NCBI RefSeq assembly: GCF_002860345.1 | Contig: NZ_NMYC01000001.1 | Coordinates: forward strand, 682,001 to 746,000 | DNA length: 64,000 bases | Reading direction: 5' to 3' | DNA from: Bifidobacterium anseris | GTDB lineage: Bacteria > Actinomycetota > Actinomycetes > Actinomycetales > Bifidobacteriaceae | Part shown: positions 26,521 through 35,749 of the stretch, in pieces | Numbering within the stretch: position 1 is the first letter of the stretch | Layout: every line of letters starts with the position of its first letter | Notes under the pieces: model-generated | The model's input: the letters and a program-made list of their open reading frames with translations, nothing else | Told to the model about the DNA's origin: nothing | Databases searched by the model: none | Translations under genes and position numbers: made by a program

Positions 26521-27888
26521 TCAGTTCCTGCCAAGCTTATCAAGCAGCAGCGCCTCGGCGATGACGTCCTTCTCGAGTCCGGAGACGCTCACCGATTCGT
26601 TCGGACTGTGCGCGTTCGAGATCGGGTCCTCGGGGCCGGTGACGAGCACCTGCGCGTCGGGGAAGATCTTCTGCAATTCCGGGATGAACGGGATCGAACC
26701 GCCCTCACCCTTGTTCACCGGGGCGACGCCGAAGGCCTCCTCGAGCGCGGCGGCCGCGTCGGCGCTCGCCTCGCAGTCGGGATCCATCGCCCAGCCCATG
26801 CCGGCGTCGAGCGGCGTGACGTGCACGTCGGCGCCGAAGGGCGCGTTGCCTTCGAAGAACTCGACCATCGCGTTCATCGCGGCGTGCGGGTCCTGCAGCG
26901 GCGAGACGCGCAGACTCACACGGAACGTCGTCTCCGGGCTGATCACGTTGAACGAACCGTCGACCGGATGAGCGTCGAAGCCGATGACGGTCGCGCTCGG
27001 CTTCGTCCACAGCCGCGAGGCGAGCGAGCCGTCGCCGGCGAGCCGGTAGGAGTCGACGACGCCCGCCGCCGCGCGCATGTCCGTCTCCTCGACGTCGCGC
27101 TGCAGGCCGCCGATCGGGTCGCCGCCCTCGACGCCCGGGATTGCGAGCGCGCCGTCCTCGTCGTACATCTTCGCGATGAGCATCGCCGCGAGCGTGTTCG
27201 CGTCCAGGATCGGGCCGCCGTACTGGCCGGAGTGCACCGGATGCTCGAGCACCTTGACATGCACGTCGCAGGTCGCGTTGCCGCGCAGCGACGTCGTCAG
27301 CGACGGCACATCGGGCGCCCAGTTGCCCGAGTCGGCGACGATGATCACGTCGGAGTCGAATTCGTCGTGGTGTTCCTCGATGAAGGGGATGAAGCTCGCC
27401 GAGCCCATCTCCTCCTCGCCCTCGAAGAAGATCTTGATGTTGACGCCGAGGTCGTCGCCGAGCGCCTTGAGCGCGCCATAGTGGATCGCGATGCCGCCGG
27501 TGTCGTCGCAGGTGCCGCGTCCGTACAGGCGGTCGCCCACCTGCGTGACCTCGAAGGGGTCGGTGTCCCATTCGTCCGGGTCGGGTACGGGCTGCACATC
27601 GTGGTGTGCGTACAGCAGCACCGTCGGCGCGTCCGGATTCGTCTCGAGCGAGCCGATGACTTCCCATGCACCCGCGGATCCGTCGGGGTTGTGCGACTGC
27701 ACGACGCGCGCGTCGACGCCGACCTCGCGCATGATCCGCGCGACGTACTGCGCGGACTCCTTCATATGATCGCCGGTGATGCCCTGTGCGGACACCGACC
27801 TGAGCGCCACCTTCTGCCGTACGACGTCCATGATGCCCTGCCAGTCCGCCGCCACGCGCGCGCGGATCTCCTGTGCCGATATCTCCAT
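26521..27888 (-). CDS. M20-family dipeptidase / peptidase
   Basis: A 455-aa di-zinc metallopeptidase of the M20 family (dipeptidase/carboxypeptidase group), cytoplasmic. Metal and catalytic residues are visible in order: YAHHDVQPVP (His95, Asp97 region), RGTCDDTGG (Asp near 128), the EGEEEMGS pair (Glu near 157-158), VADSG (Asp near 185), the dimerisation-domain His of EHPVHSGQYGG, and the last ligand in NAHSPNES (His near 427). Length is normal. ATG 27888 follows AAAGGAACGAC; the frame is open far upstream but unsupported. It probably hydrolyses short peptides after uptake. It lies just beyond the right end of the peptide island and, like the island, carries no dispersed-repeat copies. Confidence 0.93.
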   Translation of the reverse strand: MEISAQEIRARVAADWQGIMDVVRQKVALRSVSAQGITGDHMKESAQYVARIMREVGVDARVVQSHNPDGSAGAWEVIGSLETNPDAPTVLLYAHHDVQPVPDPDEWDTDPFEVTQVGDRLYGRGTCDDTGGIAIHYGALKALGDDLGVNIKIFFEGEEEMGSASFIPFIEEHHDEFDSDVIIVADSGNWAPDVPSLTTSLRGNATCDVHVKVLEHPVHSGQYGGPILDANTLAAMLIAKMYDEDGALAIPGVEGGDPIGGLQRDVEETDMRAAAGVVDSYRLAGDGSLASRLWTKPSATVIGFDAHPVDGSFNVISPETTFRVSLRVSPLQDPHAAMNAMVEFFEGNAPFGADVHVTPLDAGMGWAMDPDCEASADAAAALEEAFGVAPVNKGEGGSIPFIPELQKIFPDAQVLVTGPEDPISNAHSPNESVSVSGLEKDVIAEALLLDKLGRN

Positions 27889-28210
27889 GTCGTTCCTTTC
27901 GTCATTGCCGCCCGTGCCGCGGCGCGGCCATCCGACCGTCGACCCGTCTGCGTCGTCTGCGCCGTGCGCATCCCGTACGTTGCGCGCATTGCGCATGTGC
28001 ACGTCGTTCGTCGTGTGGATCGCACGGCGAACGACGAAGCGTCGCATGTGCCGCCCGTAACGTCGAAGCCGATCGCATCGACGCTCCTGACGCTTACGGG
28101 TCGTATGTTTCGATTGTCGATTGTAGGCGGCTTCACCGTTCCGCGCCATGTCCTGTGCCGAGGGCGGCGGCGTGGCCTCGGCGTCGATGTCTTCACGTAC
28201 GCTCGGCTTC
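27889..28210. other. Divergent promoter space between M20 peptidase and DUF3043 gene
   Basis: The first dispersed-repeat copies after the peptide island reappear here: one reverse (GCCGCCCGTAACG near 28051) and one forward (CTTACGGGTCG near 28092). A short inverted repeat CGTTCGTCG/CGGCGAACG lies near 28005-28034. No gene is supported. Confidence 0.5.
28198..28203 (+). promoter_or_regulatory. -10 element for leaderless DUF3043 mRNA
   Basis: TACGCT lies 7 nt before ATG 28211 and no ribosome site is present, implying transcription starts at the start codon. Confidence 0.45.
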
Positions 28211-28849
28211 ATGGCAGTGAACAAGAAGGACGAAGGCAACGAAGGACAGGTCGCGCGCAACGCGCACGGCGAGAACGCGCAGCTCAAGGATGAACAGGGC
28301 GGCAAGGGACGTCCGACGCCGAAACGCAAGGAGGCGCAGGCGAAGAACATCCGACCGCTCGTGCCGAAGGACAGCGCCGCACAGCGCAAGGCGGCGAAGC
28401 AACGCATGCGTGAACGCGAAAACCGCGAATACGAGGCGATGCGCACCGGCGACCTGCAGAACATGCCAAAGGCCGAACGCCTCCCCTGGCGCGTCTATGT
28501 GCGCGACTATGTGGACGCCCGATTCAACATCGGCGAGTTCTTCATCCCCGTCGCGCTCGTCATCCTCGTGCTGTCCGTCATCGTCACGGCCTTCGCCAGG
28601 CAGATCCCGTACAGCATCCAAATCACGCTGATCCTGATGACGCTCCTGTACGTGTATCTGTTCGCGATCATCATCGACGTCGTCGTGATGTGGCGCAAAC
28701 TCAAGAAACTGCTCATCGCCAAATACGGCGAGCAGGCCGTCGCCAAGGGCATGCGCACCGGATCCTATGCGTGGAGCCGCGCGATCCAGCTGCGCCGCTG
28801 GCGTCTGCCGAAGCCGCGTTACAAGAAGCGCGGCCACTGGCCCAAGTAA
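28211..28849 (+). CDS. DUF3043 membrane protein
   Basis: A 212-aa actinobacterial protein of unknown function. The N-terminal 75 residues are strongly charged (KDEGNEGQ, then PKRKEAQAKNIRPLVPKD and RKAAKQRMRERENREYEAMRTGD). The DUF3043 signature W-R-x-Y-V-R-D-Y-V-D-A-R-x-N-x-G-E-F follows. Two TMs lie at about 118-140 (FFIPVALVILVLSVIVTAF) and 146-168, then a basic tail KLKKLLIAKYG and KPRYKKRGHWPK. ATG 28211 is chosen by homology of the MAVNKKD start and by the -10 hexamer 7 nt upstream (leaderless). A strong terminator follows the stop. It is divergent from the M20 peptidase. Confidence 0.88.
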   Translation: MAVNKKDEGNEGQVARNAHGENAQLKDEQGGKGRPTPKRKEAQAKNIRPLVPKDSAAQRKAAKQRMRERENREYEAMRTGDLQNMPKAERLPWRVYVRDYVDARFNIGEFFIPVALVILVLSVIVTAFARQIPYSIQITLILMTLLYVYLFAIIIDVVVMWRKLKKLLIAKYGEQAVAKGMRTGSYAWSRAIQLRRWRLPKPRYKKRGHWPK

Positions 28850-28865
28850 ATCGTACGCAAACGCG

Positions 28866-28926
28866 ATGCGCGGGGCGGTAGGGAGTCAACGATTCCCCGC
28901 CACCCCGCGCATTTTGTTGTTCGGGT
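28866..28926 (+). terminator. Intrinsic terminator after DUF3043 gene
   Basis: ATGCGCGGGG (28866-28875) pairs with CCCCGCGCAT (28913-28922) around an inner partly paired loop, followed by TTTTGTTG. Confidence 0.8.
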
Positions 28927-28969
28927 GGTCGCGTGACCGCGTCGTGTCGCGCGCTCTCGCTGCGTCGCA

Positions 28970-29600
28970 TGTTACGGGCAGCACCGTTCTCTTACGGGCA
29001 GCTCTTTCGTTACGGGCAGCGTTCTTCGTTACGGGAGGCGCCCTCTTACGGGACGCATCATTCTTACGGGAAGCACCTTCGTTACGGGCGCCATCTCGTT
29101 ACGGGCAGCATCTTCGTTAGCGGTAGCACTCGAACTCTGCCGTCACTCTCCTTCTCCTCGCAGGCCGCGTGCTCCCGCTTGATCGATATGGGAAGTATCC
29201 CTCCCGTACACATAATCATGACCTCCCGTAGCCACATCGACGATCGCGATCACGATGAGCGCGATCGCCACGACTGCCCATAAGCGCGACGCCTGCTTCG
29301 TGCGTCGGTGATGCTCTGCACATCGGAAACGTGGAATCAGTACAACGACTGCCTGTAAGCCCAAACGATCACCCTCAGAAACGAGGACTGCCCGTAACTA
29401 CCCGTAACAACGACAGCTACCCGTAAGCGTGAACAGCGCCTACCTGTAACGAAACGGCCACCCATAACGATGATGCCTACCTGTAGCAACGACGACCACC
29501 CGTAAGCACGAACAACGATGACAGCTACCCGTAAGACAAGCACCTACCCGTAACGACGATGACAACAGCTACCCGTAACAACAGCCGCCGCCCGTACGCC
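28970..29600. repeat. Two-armed dispersed-repeat cluster before lpd
   Basis: Nine forward copies (TTACGGGCAGC, TTACGGGAGGC, TTACGGGCGCC) between about 28972 and 29130. About fifteen reverse copies (CTGCCCATAAG, CTACCCGTAAC, CCACCCGTAAG) lie between about 29275 and 29597, several at a 17-23 bp spacing. The 150-bp centre has no copy on a forward or reverse run. No gene is supported in 28927-29691. Confidence 0.78.
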
Positions 29601-29691
29601 GCAGGGCGTCGCAGCGCGGCGGCCTTTGCGTCGCATGCATTACAATGGTTGCCGGTCCATCGGTAGTACACCGCAGCTTTCTGGAGGCATC

Positions 29692-31173
29692 GTGGCATCC
29701 CAACATTTCGACATCGCAATCATCGGCGCCGGACCCGGCGGCTATTCCGCCGCCCTGCGCGCAGCCGAACTCGGCAAATCGGTCGTCATGATCGAACGTG
29801 ACGAGACGCTCGGCGGCACCTGCCTCAACCGCGGATGCATCCCGTCGAAGGCGCTCATCACCGCCACCCGGACGCTCGACGCGCTCGCACACGGCGAGAC
29901 GATGGGCATCGTCTCCAAACTCGAGGAGATCGATTTTGGACGCCTGCGCGACTATCGCGAACACACCGTCGCGACGCTCGTCGACGGACTGCGCGCGCTC
30001 ATCGAATACCGCGGCATCACCGTCTACCGCGGCGACGCGTCGCTGGGCGCCGACCGCCATGTGCGCGTCGTACCCTCCGCCGGCCAGGAGCATGTGCGCA
30101 GATTCACGAAAAACGGCGGCTTCGACGAGATCACCGGCGACCTCGACATCACGGCCGACGACATCGTGCTCGCTACCGGCTCGCGCCCACGTGACCTTCC
30201 CGGCACGACATACCACGGCGCGATCGTCGATTCGACGGCCGCGTTGTCGCTCAACACGTTCCCCCACAGCGCGGTCATCATCGGCTCCGGCGCCGTCGCG
30301 CTCGAGTTCGCGTCGATTTGGAACAGCGCGGGCAGCGACGTGACGCTGCTCATCCGCAAGGACAACGTGCTGTCGAAAAGCGACCGCCGCGCCGCGCTCG
30401 CATTGTCACGCGAACTCAAACGACGCGGCATCAACATCATCCGCGATGCGCACGTTCGCAGTGTCGATACCGGCGTCAACCTCGGCGCGACCGTGCACTA
30501 CACGCTCGGCGATGACGACGAGGAGCGTACGATCTGCGCGGAGATCGCACTCGGCGCGATCGGCCGCGCGCCGAACACGGATGAGCCGTGGTTCGCCGAC
30601 TGCGGCGTCGCGCTCGACGACGCCGGCATGGTCGTCATCGATGAATACGGTCGCACGAACCTCGACCATGTCTGGGCGTTGGGTGACATCACCGCCGGCC
30701 ACGCGCTCGCGCACCGCGCCTTCGCGCAGGGTCTCGTCATCGCCGAGACGATCGGCGGACTCAAGGCGCGGCCGGTGAACGAGGACGCGATCGCGAACAT
30801 CGTGTTCAGCTCGCCGGAGTTCGCCACCGTCGGACTCACGCTACGGGATGCGCAGGCGGACGCACGCTACACCGACGTCAGGGAGACCGTGTTCCCGGTG
30901 ATGTCGAATCCGCGCATGGTCATGAACGCCACCGGCGGCTCCTTCTCGATCGTCAGTGGCCGCGACACGTCCGGCGACGACACCGAGTATGTGCTCGGCG
31001 TACACATCGTGGCACCGGATGCGAGCGACATGATCGCCGAAGCCCAGCAGATCATCGCCAATCGCATTCCGCTGCACGAGGCGGCCGACGCGATCCATCC
31101 GCATCCGACCTTCAGCGAGATGCTCGGCGAGACGCTGCTCAAGGCCGACGGCCGCCCGCTGCACACCCGCTGA
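29692..31173 (+). CDS. lpd: Dihydrolipoyl dehydrogenase-like flavoprotein
   Basis: A 493-aa pyridine-nucleotide disulfide oxidoreductase. The FAD-binding Rossmann motif is GAGPGGYSAALRAAELG (residues about 11-27), the redox-active pair is GGTCLNRGCIPSK (Cys near 44 and 49), and the NAD-binding site is AVIIGSGAVALEFA (about 199-212). The second FAD motif is VWALGDITAGHALAHRA, and the C-terminal interface motif is HEAADAIHPHPTFSEML, with the catalytic His-x-His-Pro. GTG 29692 follows TGGAGG. Bifidobacteria lack a complete pyruvate dehydrogenase, so the electron partner is uncertain; the gene is nevertheless conserved ahead of DUF4191 and glnA in actinobacteria. Upstream TACAAT at 29641 is a possible -10. 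Confidence 0.9.
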   Translation: MASQHFDIAIIGAGPGGYSAALRAAELGKSVVMIERDETLGGTCLNRGCIPSKALITATRTLDALAHGETMGIVSKLEEIDFGRLRDYREHTVATLVDGLRALIEYRGITVYRGDASLGADRHVRVVPSAGQEHVRRFTKNGGFDEITGDLDITADDIVLATGSRPRDLPGTTYHGAIVDSTAALSLNTFPHSAVIIGSGAVALEFASIWNSAGSDVTLLIRKDNVLSKSDRRAALALSRELKRRGINIIRDAHVRSVDTGVNLGATVHYTLGDDDEERTICAEIALGAIGRAPNTDEPWFADCGVALDDAGMVVIDEYGRTNLDHVWALGDITAGHALAHRAFAQGLVIAETIGGLKARPVNEDAIANIVFSSPEFATVGLTLRDAQADARYTDVRETVFPVMSNPRMVMNATGGSFSIVSGRDTSGDDTEYVLGVHIVAPDASDMIAEAQQIIANRIPLHEAADAIHPHPTFSEMLGETLLKADGRPLHTR

Positions 31174-31199
31174 CGCCGCAGTTTCTTCGATTTCCCAGC

Positions 31200-31239
31200 G
31201 GGGTGACGCCGTCCACACGACGACGTCACCCCCTTTTTT
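31200..31239 (+). terminator. Intrinsic terminator after lpd
   Basis: GGGGTGACG (31200-31208) pairs with CGTCACCCC (31224-31232), followed by CTTTTTT. Confidence 0.88.
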
Positions 31240-31598
31240 CGTAACTCTGTCGCGCCCGCGCATCCCTTACGGGTTGTACACGCTTACTCTTACGGGCAGC
31301 GCACTTCTTACGGGCGGCACCCTCCTACGGGCAGCACACACTTATGGGCAGCGCACTTCTTACGGGCAGCACATCTCCGTCCTCTCGCATCTCTTATCGG
31401 TAGCACGCCACACTTCTTACAGGCAGCGCACTCCCTCGCCGCCCACCGAACAATTCACGAGAACCGCGGTCACGCTTATCGGCGGCATCGATGTAACACA
31501 AGAGGGGATGGTCAACTGATAGAGTATGGAACCATTGCAACAGCACGCATCCGATAGCGTTCGAAAAATGTTCGCAAAGTAATTAGGAGAGGCGATAC
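31240..31598. repeat. Forward-only dispersed repeats between lpd and the DUF4191 gene
   Basis: About eight forward copies (CTTACGGGCAGC, CCTACGGGCAGC, CTTATGGGCAGC, CTTATCGGTAGC) between about 31265 and 31430, close to the lpd end. One CTTATCGGCGGC lies near 31476. A promoter with TAGAGT near 31520 probably drives the next gene. Nothing else was recognised. Confidence 0.72.
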
Positions 31599-32387
31599 AT
31601 GGCATCGAAGGACGAGCAGCCGAAGAAGAAAAAGCGCGGCATGTTCAGCCAGATCAAGCAGATCTACCAGTTCACGCATAGAGAGGACAAGGCGCTGCCG
31701 TGGATCGTCGGCGGCGTGTTCGCGGTTCCGATCGTCATCGGGCTGGTCTGCGGATTCGTGTTCCACTGGGGATGGTTCGGGTGGATCAGTTGGATGATCC
31801 TCGCCGCCGTCACCGGCTTGCTGTTCGCCACAATCGTGCTCACGCGCCGCGCGGACGCCGTCGGCTTCAAGCAGCTCGAGGGTCAGCCGGGCGCGGCAAT
31901 CAGCGTCCTCGGCAACATGAAAAGGGCCGGCTATGACTTCCCGCAGGAACCGGTGTGGGTCGACCCGCGCTCGCATGACGCGATCTGGCGCGGCACCGGC
32001 TATCAGGGCATCTATCTGATCGGCGAGGGCGACTACGGCCGCGTCATGCGCGCGATGGACCGCCAGGAGAAGATGATCAAAGGCGTGACCGCCGGTTCGC
32101 AGATCCCGATCTACCGCATCTGCGTCGGCACCGGCCCCAAGCAGGTGCGTCTCAAGGATCTGCGCAACGTCATCCTTAAGAAGCGCACGTACATCCCGAA
32201 CACGAGCTCCAACAAGCTCGTGCGCACGGTGAAGAAGCGCCGTCGTTTTGTGATGACGAAGGATCAGCTGATCACGCTTAACGAACGCCTGCATACGCTG
32301 CAGCGCAAGAGCAGCATGGGCGTTCCCAAGGGCATTGACCCGATGCGCATGCAGAAGGTCAGCAAGCGCGCGATGCGTGGACGCTGA
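31599..32387 (+). CDS. DUF4191 membrane protein
   Basis: A 262-aa actinobacterial protein of unknown function. It starts with a basic stretch (KDEQPKKKKRGMFSQIKQIYQFT). Two adjacent TMs follow at about residues 35-57 (LPWIVGGVFAVPIVIGLVCGFVF) and 62-84 (WISWMILAAVTGLLFATIVL). The conserved DUF4191 cytoplasmic domain has GAAISVLGNMKRAGY, VDPRSHDAIWRGTGYQGIYLIGEG and VRTVKKRRRFVMTKDQL. ATG 31599 follows TTAGGAGAGG. It stands between lpd and glnA, the usual actinobacterial order. A strong terminator separates it from glnA. Confidence 0.9.
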   Translation: MASKDEQPKKKKRGMFSQIKQIYQFTHREDKALPWIVGGVFAVPIVIGLVCGFVFHWGWFGWISWMILAAVTGLLFATIVLTRRADAVGFKQLEGQPGAAISVLGNMKRAGYDFPQEPVWVDPRSHDAIWRGTGYQGIYLIGEGDYGRVMRAMDRQEKMIKGVTAGSQIPIYRICVGTGPKQVRLKDLRNVILKKRTYIPNTSSNKLVRTVKKRRRFVMTKDQLITLNERLHTLQRKSSMGVPKGIDPMRMQKVSKRAMRGR

Positions 32388-32408
32388 TTCTCGTCGTCTA
32401 AACTGTTC

Positions 32409-32435
32409 GGGACCGGTTTCGCCGGTCCCTTTTTC
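32409..32435 (+). terminator. Intrinsic terminator after the DUF4191 gene
   Basis: Perfect 8-bp stem GGGACCGG/CCGGTCCC with TTTCG loop, followed by TTTTTC. Confidence 0.9.
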
Positions 32436-33187
32436 TTTGTCTATATTTTGTTCACCTGTATTTGTTCGCTGTGATTGATCCGTCCGCGAGCGCAGCCGAC
32501 GTCATCTGCACGACTCTTCTGTGACCTTCCGCATCGTCATTGCATAGTCGATGCATAATCAACGATTGCGCAAAAGAGGGAGGCTGCCCGTAAGCAACGG
32601 GCGCCCGTAAAGAGACGACCCCCGTAAGGAGACGACAGTTCGTAGCAATTGCGGCACGTAAGCGATCGCTACCCATAACACTCGCTACCTGTAACGACTG
32701 TCTCCCGTAACGAACATTTTCCTTACGGGTAGCACCGAGGCATACGCCACCCGTAAGAGATCGATCACCGTATGCATGGACAACCGTCATCACTTCCGAT
32801 GATCACGACCACCCGTAATGAAAATGAATAGTGTTGTCCGCACGAACAAGCCGACGACGACTGCCCGTAACGACTGCCACCCATATGAATGACCCCCGCA
32901 ACAACCGCTACCCGTAACGATTGCGGCCCGTAGGAACGACCACCCGTAAGAAGAACGACCACTGCCCGTAAGAACGGCAACGGCATCACGATGTCCACAT
33001 TGTGCGCAGGGGCATGATGGCGGCGGTGCGTCCTCCGTGACGCGGCATCGCCGTCGTTTCAACGTTTCCGACGTGCCGACGATTGCGCTCTTACCGCCCG
33101 AAACATATTCGTAACTCAAACTTCGAGTGAGCGAAACGCTGCGACCTATGCTGATACCCGTAACCACTTATTGAAAGGAGCGGTCCC
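32436..33187. repeat. Reverse-oriented dispersed repeats before glnA
   Basis: About fifteen reverse copies (CTGCCCGTAAG, CGCCCGTAAAG, CTACCCATAAC, CTACCCGTAACG, CCACCCGTAAG) lie from about 32583 to 32972. One forward copy (CTTACGGGTAGC) is at about 32725. Positions 32436-32575 hold nothing recognised. The glnA promoter area is at about 33085-33160, with TATGCT (33147) as a possible -10 and GAAAC-n6-GTAAC at 33100-33115. Confidence 0.72.
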
Positions 33188-34624
33188 GTGACCACACTCG
33201 AAACCAAGGAAGACGCCGAGGCCCTGATCAATCAGGAAGGCATTGAATATGTCTCCGTTCGCTTCACCGATCTGATTGGTGTTCAGCAGCACTTCACGGT
33301 CCCTGCCAGCGAATTCCTCAATGACGCATTCGACGAGGGCATGCCGTTCGACGGTTCCTCCATCGAAGGCTTCCAGGCCATCAACGAGTCCGATATGAAG
33401 CTCGTCCCGGACATCACGACCGCCTACGTCGATCCGTTCCGCAAGCACAAGACGCTCAACGTCGCGTTCTCGATCGTCGATCCGCTGACCGATGAGCCGT
33501 ATTCGCGCGATCCGCGTCAGGTCGCGGCGAAGGCCGAGGCCTATCTGAAGTCGACTGGCATCGCCGACACCGCCTCCTTCGCTCCGGAAGCCGAGTTCTT
33601 CATCTTCGACAAGGTCCGTTTCGGCAACGACATGCGCGGCTCCTTCTACGAGGTCGACTCCATCGAAGCCCCGTGGAACTCCGGTCTCGACGTCGAAGAG
33701 GACGGCACGCCGAACATCGGCTTCAAGAACCGCGTCAAGCGCGGCTACTTCCCGGTCCCGCCGATCGACCACACGCAGGATCTGCGCGACGACATGGTCT
33801 CCAACCTGCAGAAGGTTGGCCTCATCCTCGAACGCGCGCATCATGAGGTCGCCGGCGCCGGCCAGCAGGAGATTAACTATCGCTTCAACTCGCTGCAGCA
33901 CGCGGGCGACGACCTGATGAAGTACAAGTACGTCGTCCACGAGACGGCCGCGCTCGCCGGCAAGGCCGCGACCTTCATGCCGAAACCGATCGCGGGCGAC
34001 AACGGTACCGGCATGCACTGCCATCAGTCGCTGTGGAAGGACGGCAAGCCGCTGTTCTACGATGAGAAGAACTACGGCGGACTGTCCGACATGGCCCGTT
34101 GGTACATCGGCGGCCTGATCAAGCACTCCTCGTCGGTGCTCGCGTTCACGAACCCGTCGCTCAACTCGTATCACCGTCTCGTCCCGGGCTTCGAGGCGCC
34201 GGTCAACCTCGTCTACTCCGCGCGCAACCGCTCCGCCGCGATCCGTATCCCGCTCGCGGGCACGTCGCCGGCCGCCAAGCGCATCGAGTTCCGTGCTCCG
34301 GATCCGTCGTGCAACCCGTTCCTCGCGTTCTCCGCGCAGCTCATGGCGGGCCTCGACGGCATCCTCAACCACATCGAGCCGCCGGAGCCGGTCGACAAGG
34401 ATCTCTATGAGCTTCCTCCGGAGGAGCATGCCGGCATCAAGCAGGTGCCGTCGTCGCTCGCCGAGGCGCTCGACGCCCTCGAGGAGGATCACGACTTCCT
34501 GACCGCCGGCGACGTCTTCACCGAAGACCTCATCGAGACCTGGATCGACCTCAAGCGTGGCGAGATCGATCAGGCCCGCCTGCAGCCGACCCCGCTCGAG
34601 TACGAGCTCTACTTCCACATCTGA
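33188..34624 (+). CDS. glnA: Glutamine synthetase, type I
   Basis: A 478-aa dodecameric GSI that makes glutamine from glutamate, ammonia and ATP. The beta-grasp N-terminal domain includes [17 protein letters not shown] and [11 protein letters not shown]. The catalytic domain shows PEAEFFIFD, the ATP-site [21 protein letters not shown], the loop [19 protein letters not shown] and [12 protein letters not shown]. The Tyr of DLYELPPEE (about residue 401) matches the adenylylation site of GlnE-controlled enzymes, so post-translational control is likely. GTG 33188 follows AAAGGAGCGG. The gene has its own terminator. It is the central nitrogen-assimilation enzyme and is conserved downstream of DUF4191. 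Confidence 0.98.
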   Translation: MTTLETKEDAEALINQEGIEYVSVRFTDLIGVQQHFTVPASEFLNDAFDEGMPFDGSSIEGFQAINESDMKLVPDITTAYVDPFRKHKTLNVAFSIVDPLTDEPYSRDPRQVAAKAEAYLKSTGIADTASFAPEAEFFIFDKVRFGNDMRGSFYEVDSIEAPWNSGLDVEEDGTPNIGFKNRVKRGYFPVPPIDHTQDLRDDMVSNLQKVGLILERAHHEVAGAGQQEINYRFNSLQHAGDDLMKYKYVVHETAALAGKAATFMPKPIAGDNGTGMHCHQSLWKDGKPLFYDEKNYGGLSDMARWYIGGLIKHSSSVLAFTNPSLNSYHRLVPGFEAPVNLVYSARNRSAAIRIPLAGTSPAAKRIEFRAPDPSCNPFLAFSAQLMAGLDGILNHIEPPEPVDKDLYELPPEEHAGIKQVPSSLAEALDALEEDHDFLTAGDVFTEDLIETWIDLKRGEIDQARLQPTPLEYELYFHI

Positions 34625-34641
34625 TTCCTTAGGAATCCGAT

Positions 34642-34679
34642 AAAAACGGATGGCATTCACGCAATGCCATCCGTTTTTT
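34642..34679. terminator. Bidirectional intrinsic terminator after glnA
   Basis: ACGGATGGCATT/AATGCCATCCGT stem with CACGC loop, with AAAAA before and TTTTTT after, so it can work on both strands. Confidence 0.93.
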
Positions 34680-34990
34680 CATTGCCCTCCTCCGACGCCC
34701 CGCCCATCCCCATCGTCTCCCCATCCCTATCGTCTCGCCCGCCACCTCTTACGGGTAGTACATCCCCTTATGGGCGGTGCATCCCCTTACGGGCAGCACC
34801 TCCTTCTTATCTTATGGGCGGCACGTCCTTCTACAGGTGGTATGTCTCTTACAGGCAGCACTGCTTACCGGCAGCACTGCTTACAGGGTGCATCTCTCCT
34901 CCACTTTCCTCACTCTCCTAATCCGTCCACGCTGCATCATCGTCATCGCGTTATCGACCGACCAAAATACATGCCCTCTGCTTTACTGGA
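34680..34990. repeat. Forward-only dispersed repeats after glnA
   Basis: About seven copies, all forward (CTTACGGGTAGT, CTTATGGGCGGT, CTTACGGGCAGC, CTTACAGGCAGC, CTTACCGGCAGC) between about 34748 and 34885. No gene is supported. Confidence 0.7.
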
Positions 34991-34994
34991 TACT

Positions 34995-35080
34995 GACACG
35001 GGGGCTTGCCAGGCAGGCTGAGAGGAAGCGTGAGCTTCGACCGCATGAACGTGAATCGGGTAATGCCGACGCACGGACGT
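34995..35080 (+). ncRNA. TPP riboswitch (THI element)
   Basis: Conserved blocks appear in order: ACACGGGGGC, GGCTGAGAGG, CTTCGACCGCATGAACGTGA, ATCGGGTAATGCCGACG. After the aptamer, CCCCGTG (35087-35093) can pair with the aptamer's own CACGGGG (34997-35003), a ready-made alternative structure for switching. A short hairpin CATATG-AATTTC-CATATG precedes the gene. It controls the second ykoE. Confidence 0.95.
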
Positions 35081-35143
35081 CTCTTTCCCCGTGCCTTCCA
35101 CCATATGAATTTCCATATGACTATGACAAGGAAAGGCACTCCC

Positions 35144-35749
35144 ATGACCGATACCGAAATCAATGCCTCCCGCATCCCGTACGCGTCACGCCGATGGCGC
35201 GTCGTCGATCTGGTGACCGCCACCGCCATCGCCGCCGCGTCCGGCCTCATCTTCTGGGTGTGGGATTTCGTCTGCACGGCACCGCTGGCGCTGTTCGGCG
35301 CGCTCACCCCCGGTTTCGAAGGCATCCTCAACGCGTTCTGGCTGTTCGCAGGCCCGCTTGCGGCCATCATCATCCGCAAACCTGGCGCAGCGTTGTATGC
35401 GGAGACCGTCGCGGCGATGCTCGAACTGCTGCTCGGCAACCAATGGGGAGCAGGCGGCTCCCTCGTCGTCGGCATCATGCAGGGGCTCGGCGCCGAACTC
35501 GGCTTCGCGCTGCTCGCCTACAGGGTGTGGAATCTGGCGAGCACGATGCTTTCCGGCGCTTTGGCCGGTCTCGGTTGCGGCATCTACTACTGGATCACGA
35601 ATCCAGGCTGGGGCACGCTGCGCGCGAGCGTCTATCTGGGCACGTCGGTGGTCTCCGGCGCGCTCATCGCGGGCGGCTTGGGCTGGGCGCTCTACCGAAT
35701 GCTGCTGAAGACCGGCGCGCTCGACCATTTCGTATCCGGACGTCGATGA
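35144..35749 (+). CDS. ykoE: ECF transporter S-component, YkoE family, second copy
   Basis: A 201-aa paralogue of the protein at 16981. Shared signatures are RWRVVDLVTA, FWLFAGPLAAIIIRKPGAALYAE, LLLGNQWGAG, GLGAELGFALLAY, VWNLASTMLSGALAGLG and a final ALIAGGLGWALY helix. It has five or six TMs and no soluble domain. ATG 35144 follows AAGGAAAGG. A TPP riboswitch directly upstream indicates thiamin-responsive control. No ATPase or T-protein gene is adjacent, so it presumably docks onto the YkoDC fusion encoded at 13279. Differences from the first copy, around the GFLEAVVPG/ALFGALTPG segment, may reflect a different ligand (HMP versus thiamin). Confidence 0.9.
   Translation: MTDTEINASRIPYASRRWRVVDLVTATAIAAASGLIFWVWDFVCTAPLALFGALTPGFEGILNAFWLFAGPLAAIIIRKPGAALYAETVAAMLELLLGNQWGAGGSLVVGIMQGLGAELGFALLAYRVWNLASTMLSGALAGLGCGIYYWITNPGWGTLRASVYLGTSVVSGALIAGGLGWALYRMLLKTGALDHFVSGRR

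Noticed and set aside
26521-28464. 647-codon reading of the M20 peptidase with a 190-residue N-terminal extension
   Set aside because: The extension is Arg-rich and covers the divergent promoter region and the DUF3043 start; ATG 27888 has a good ribosome site and gives the normal family length.
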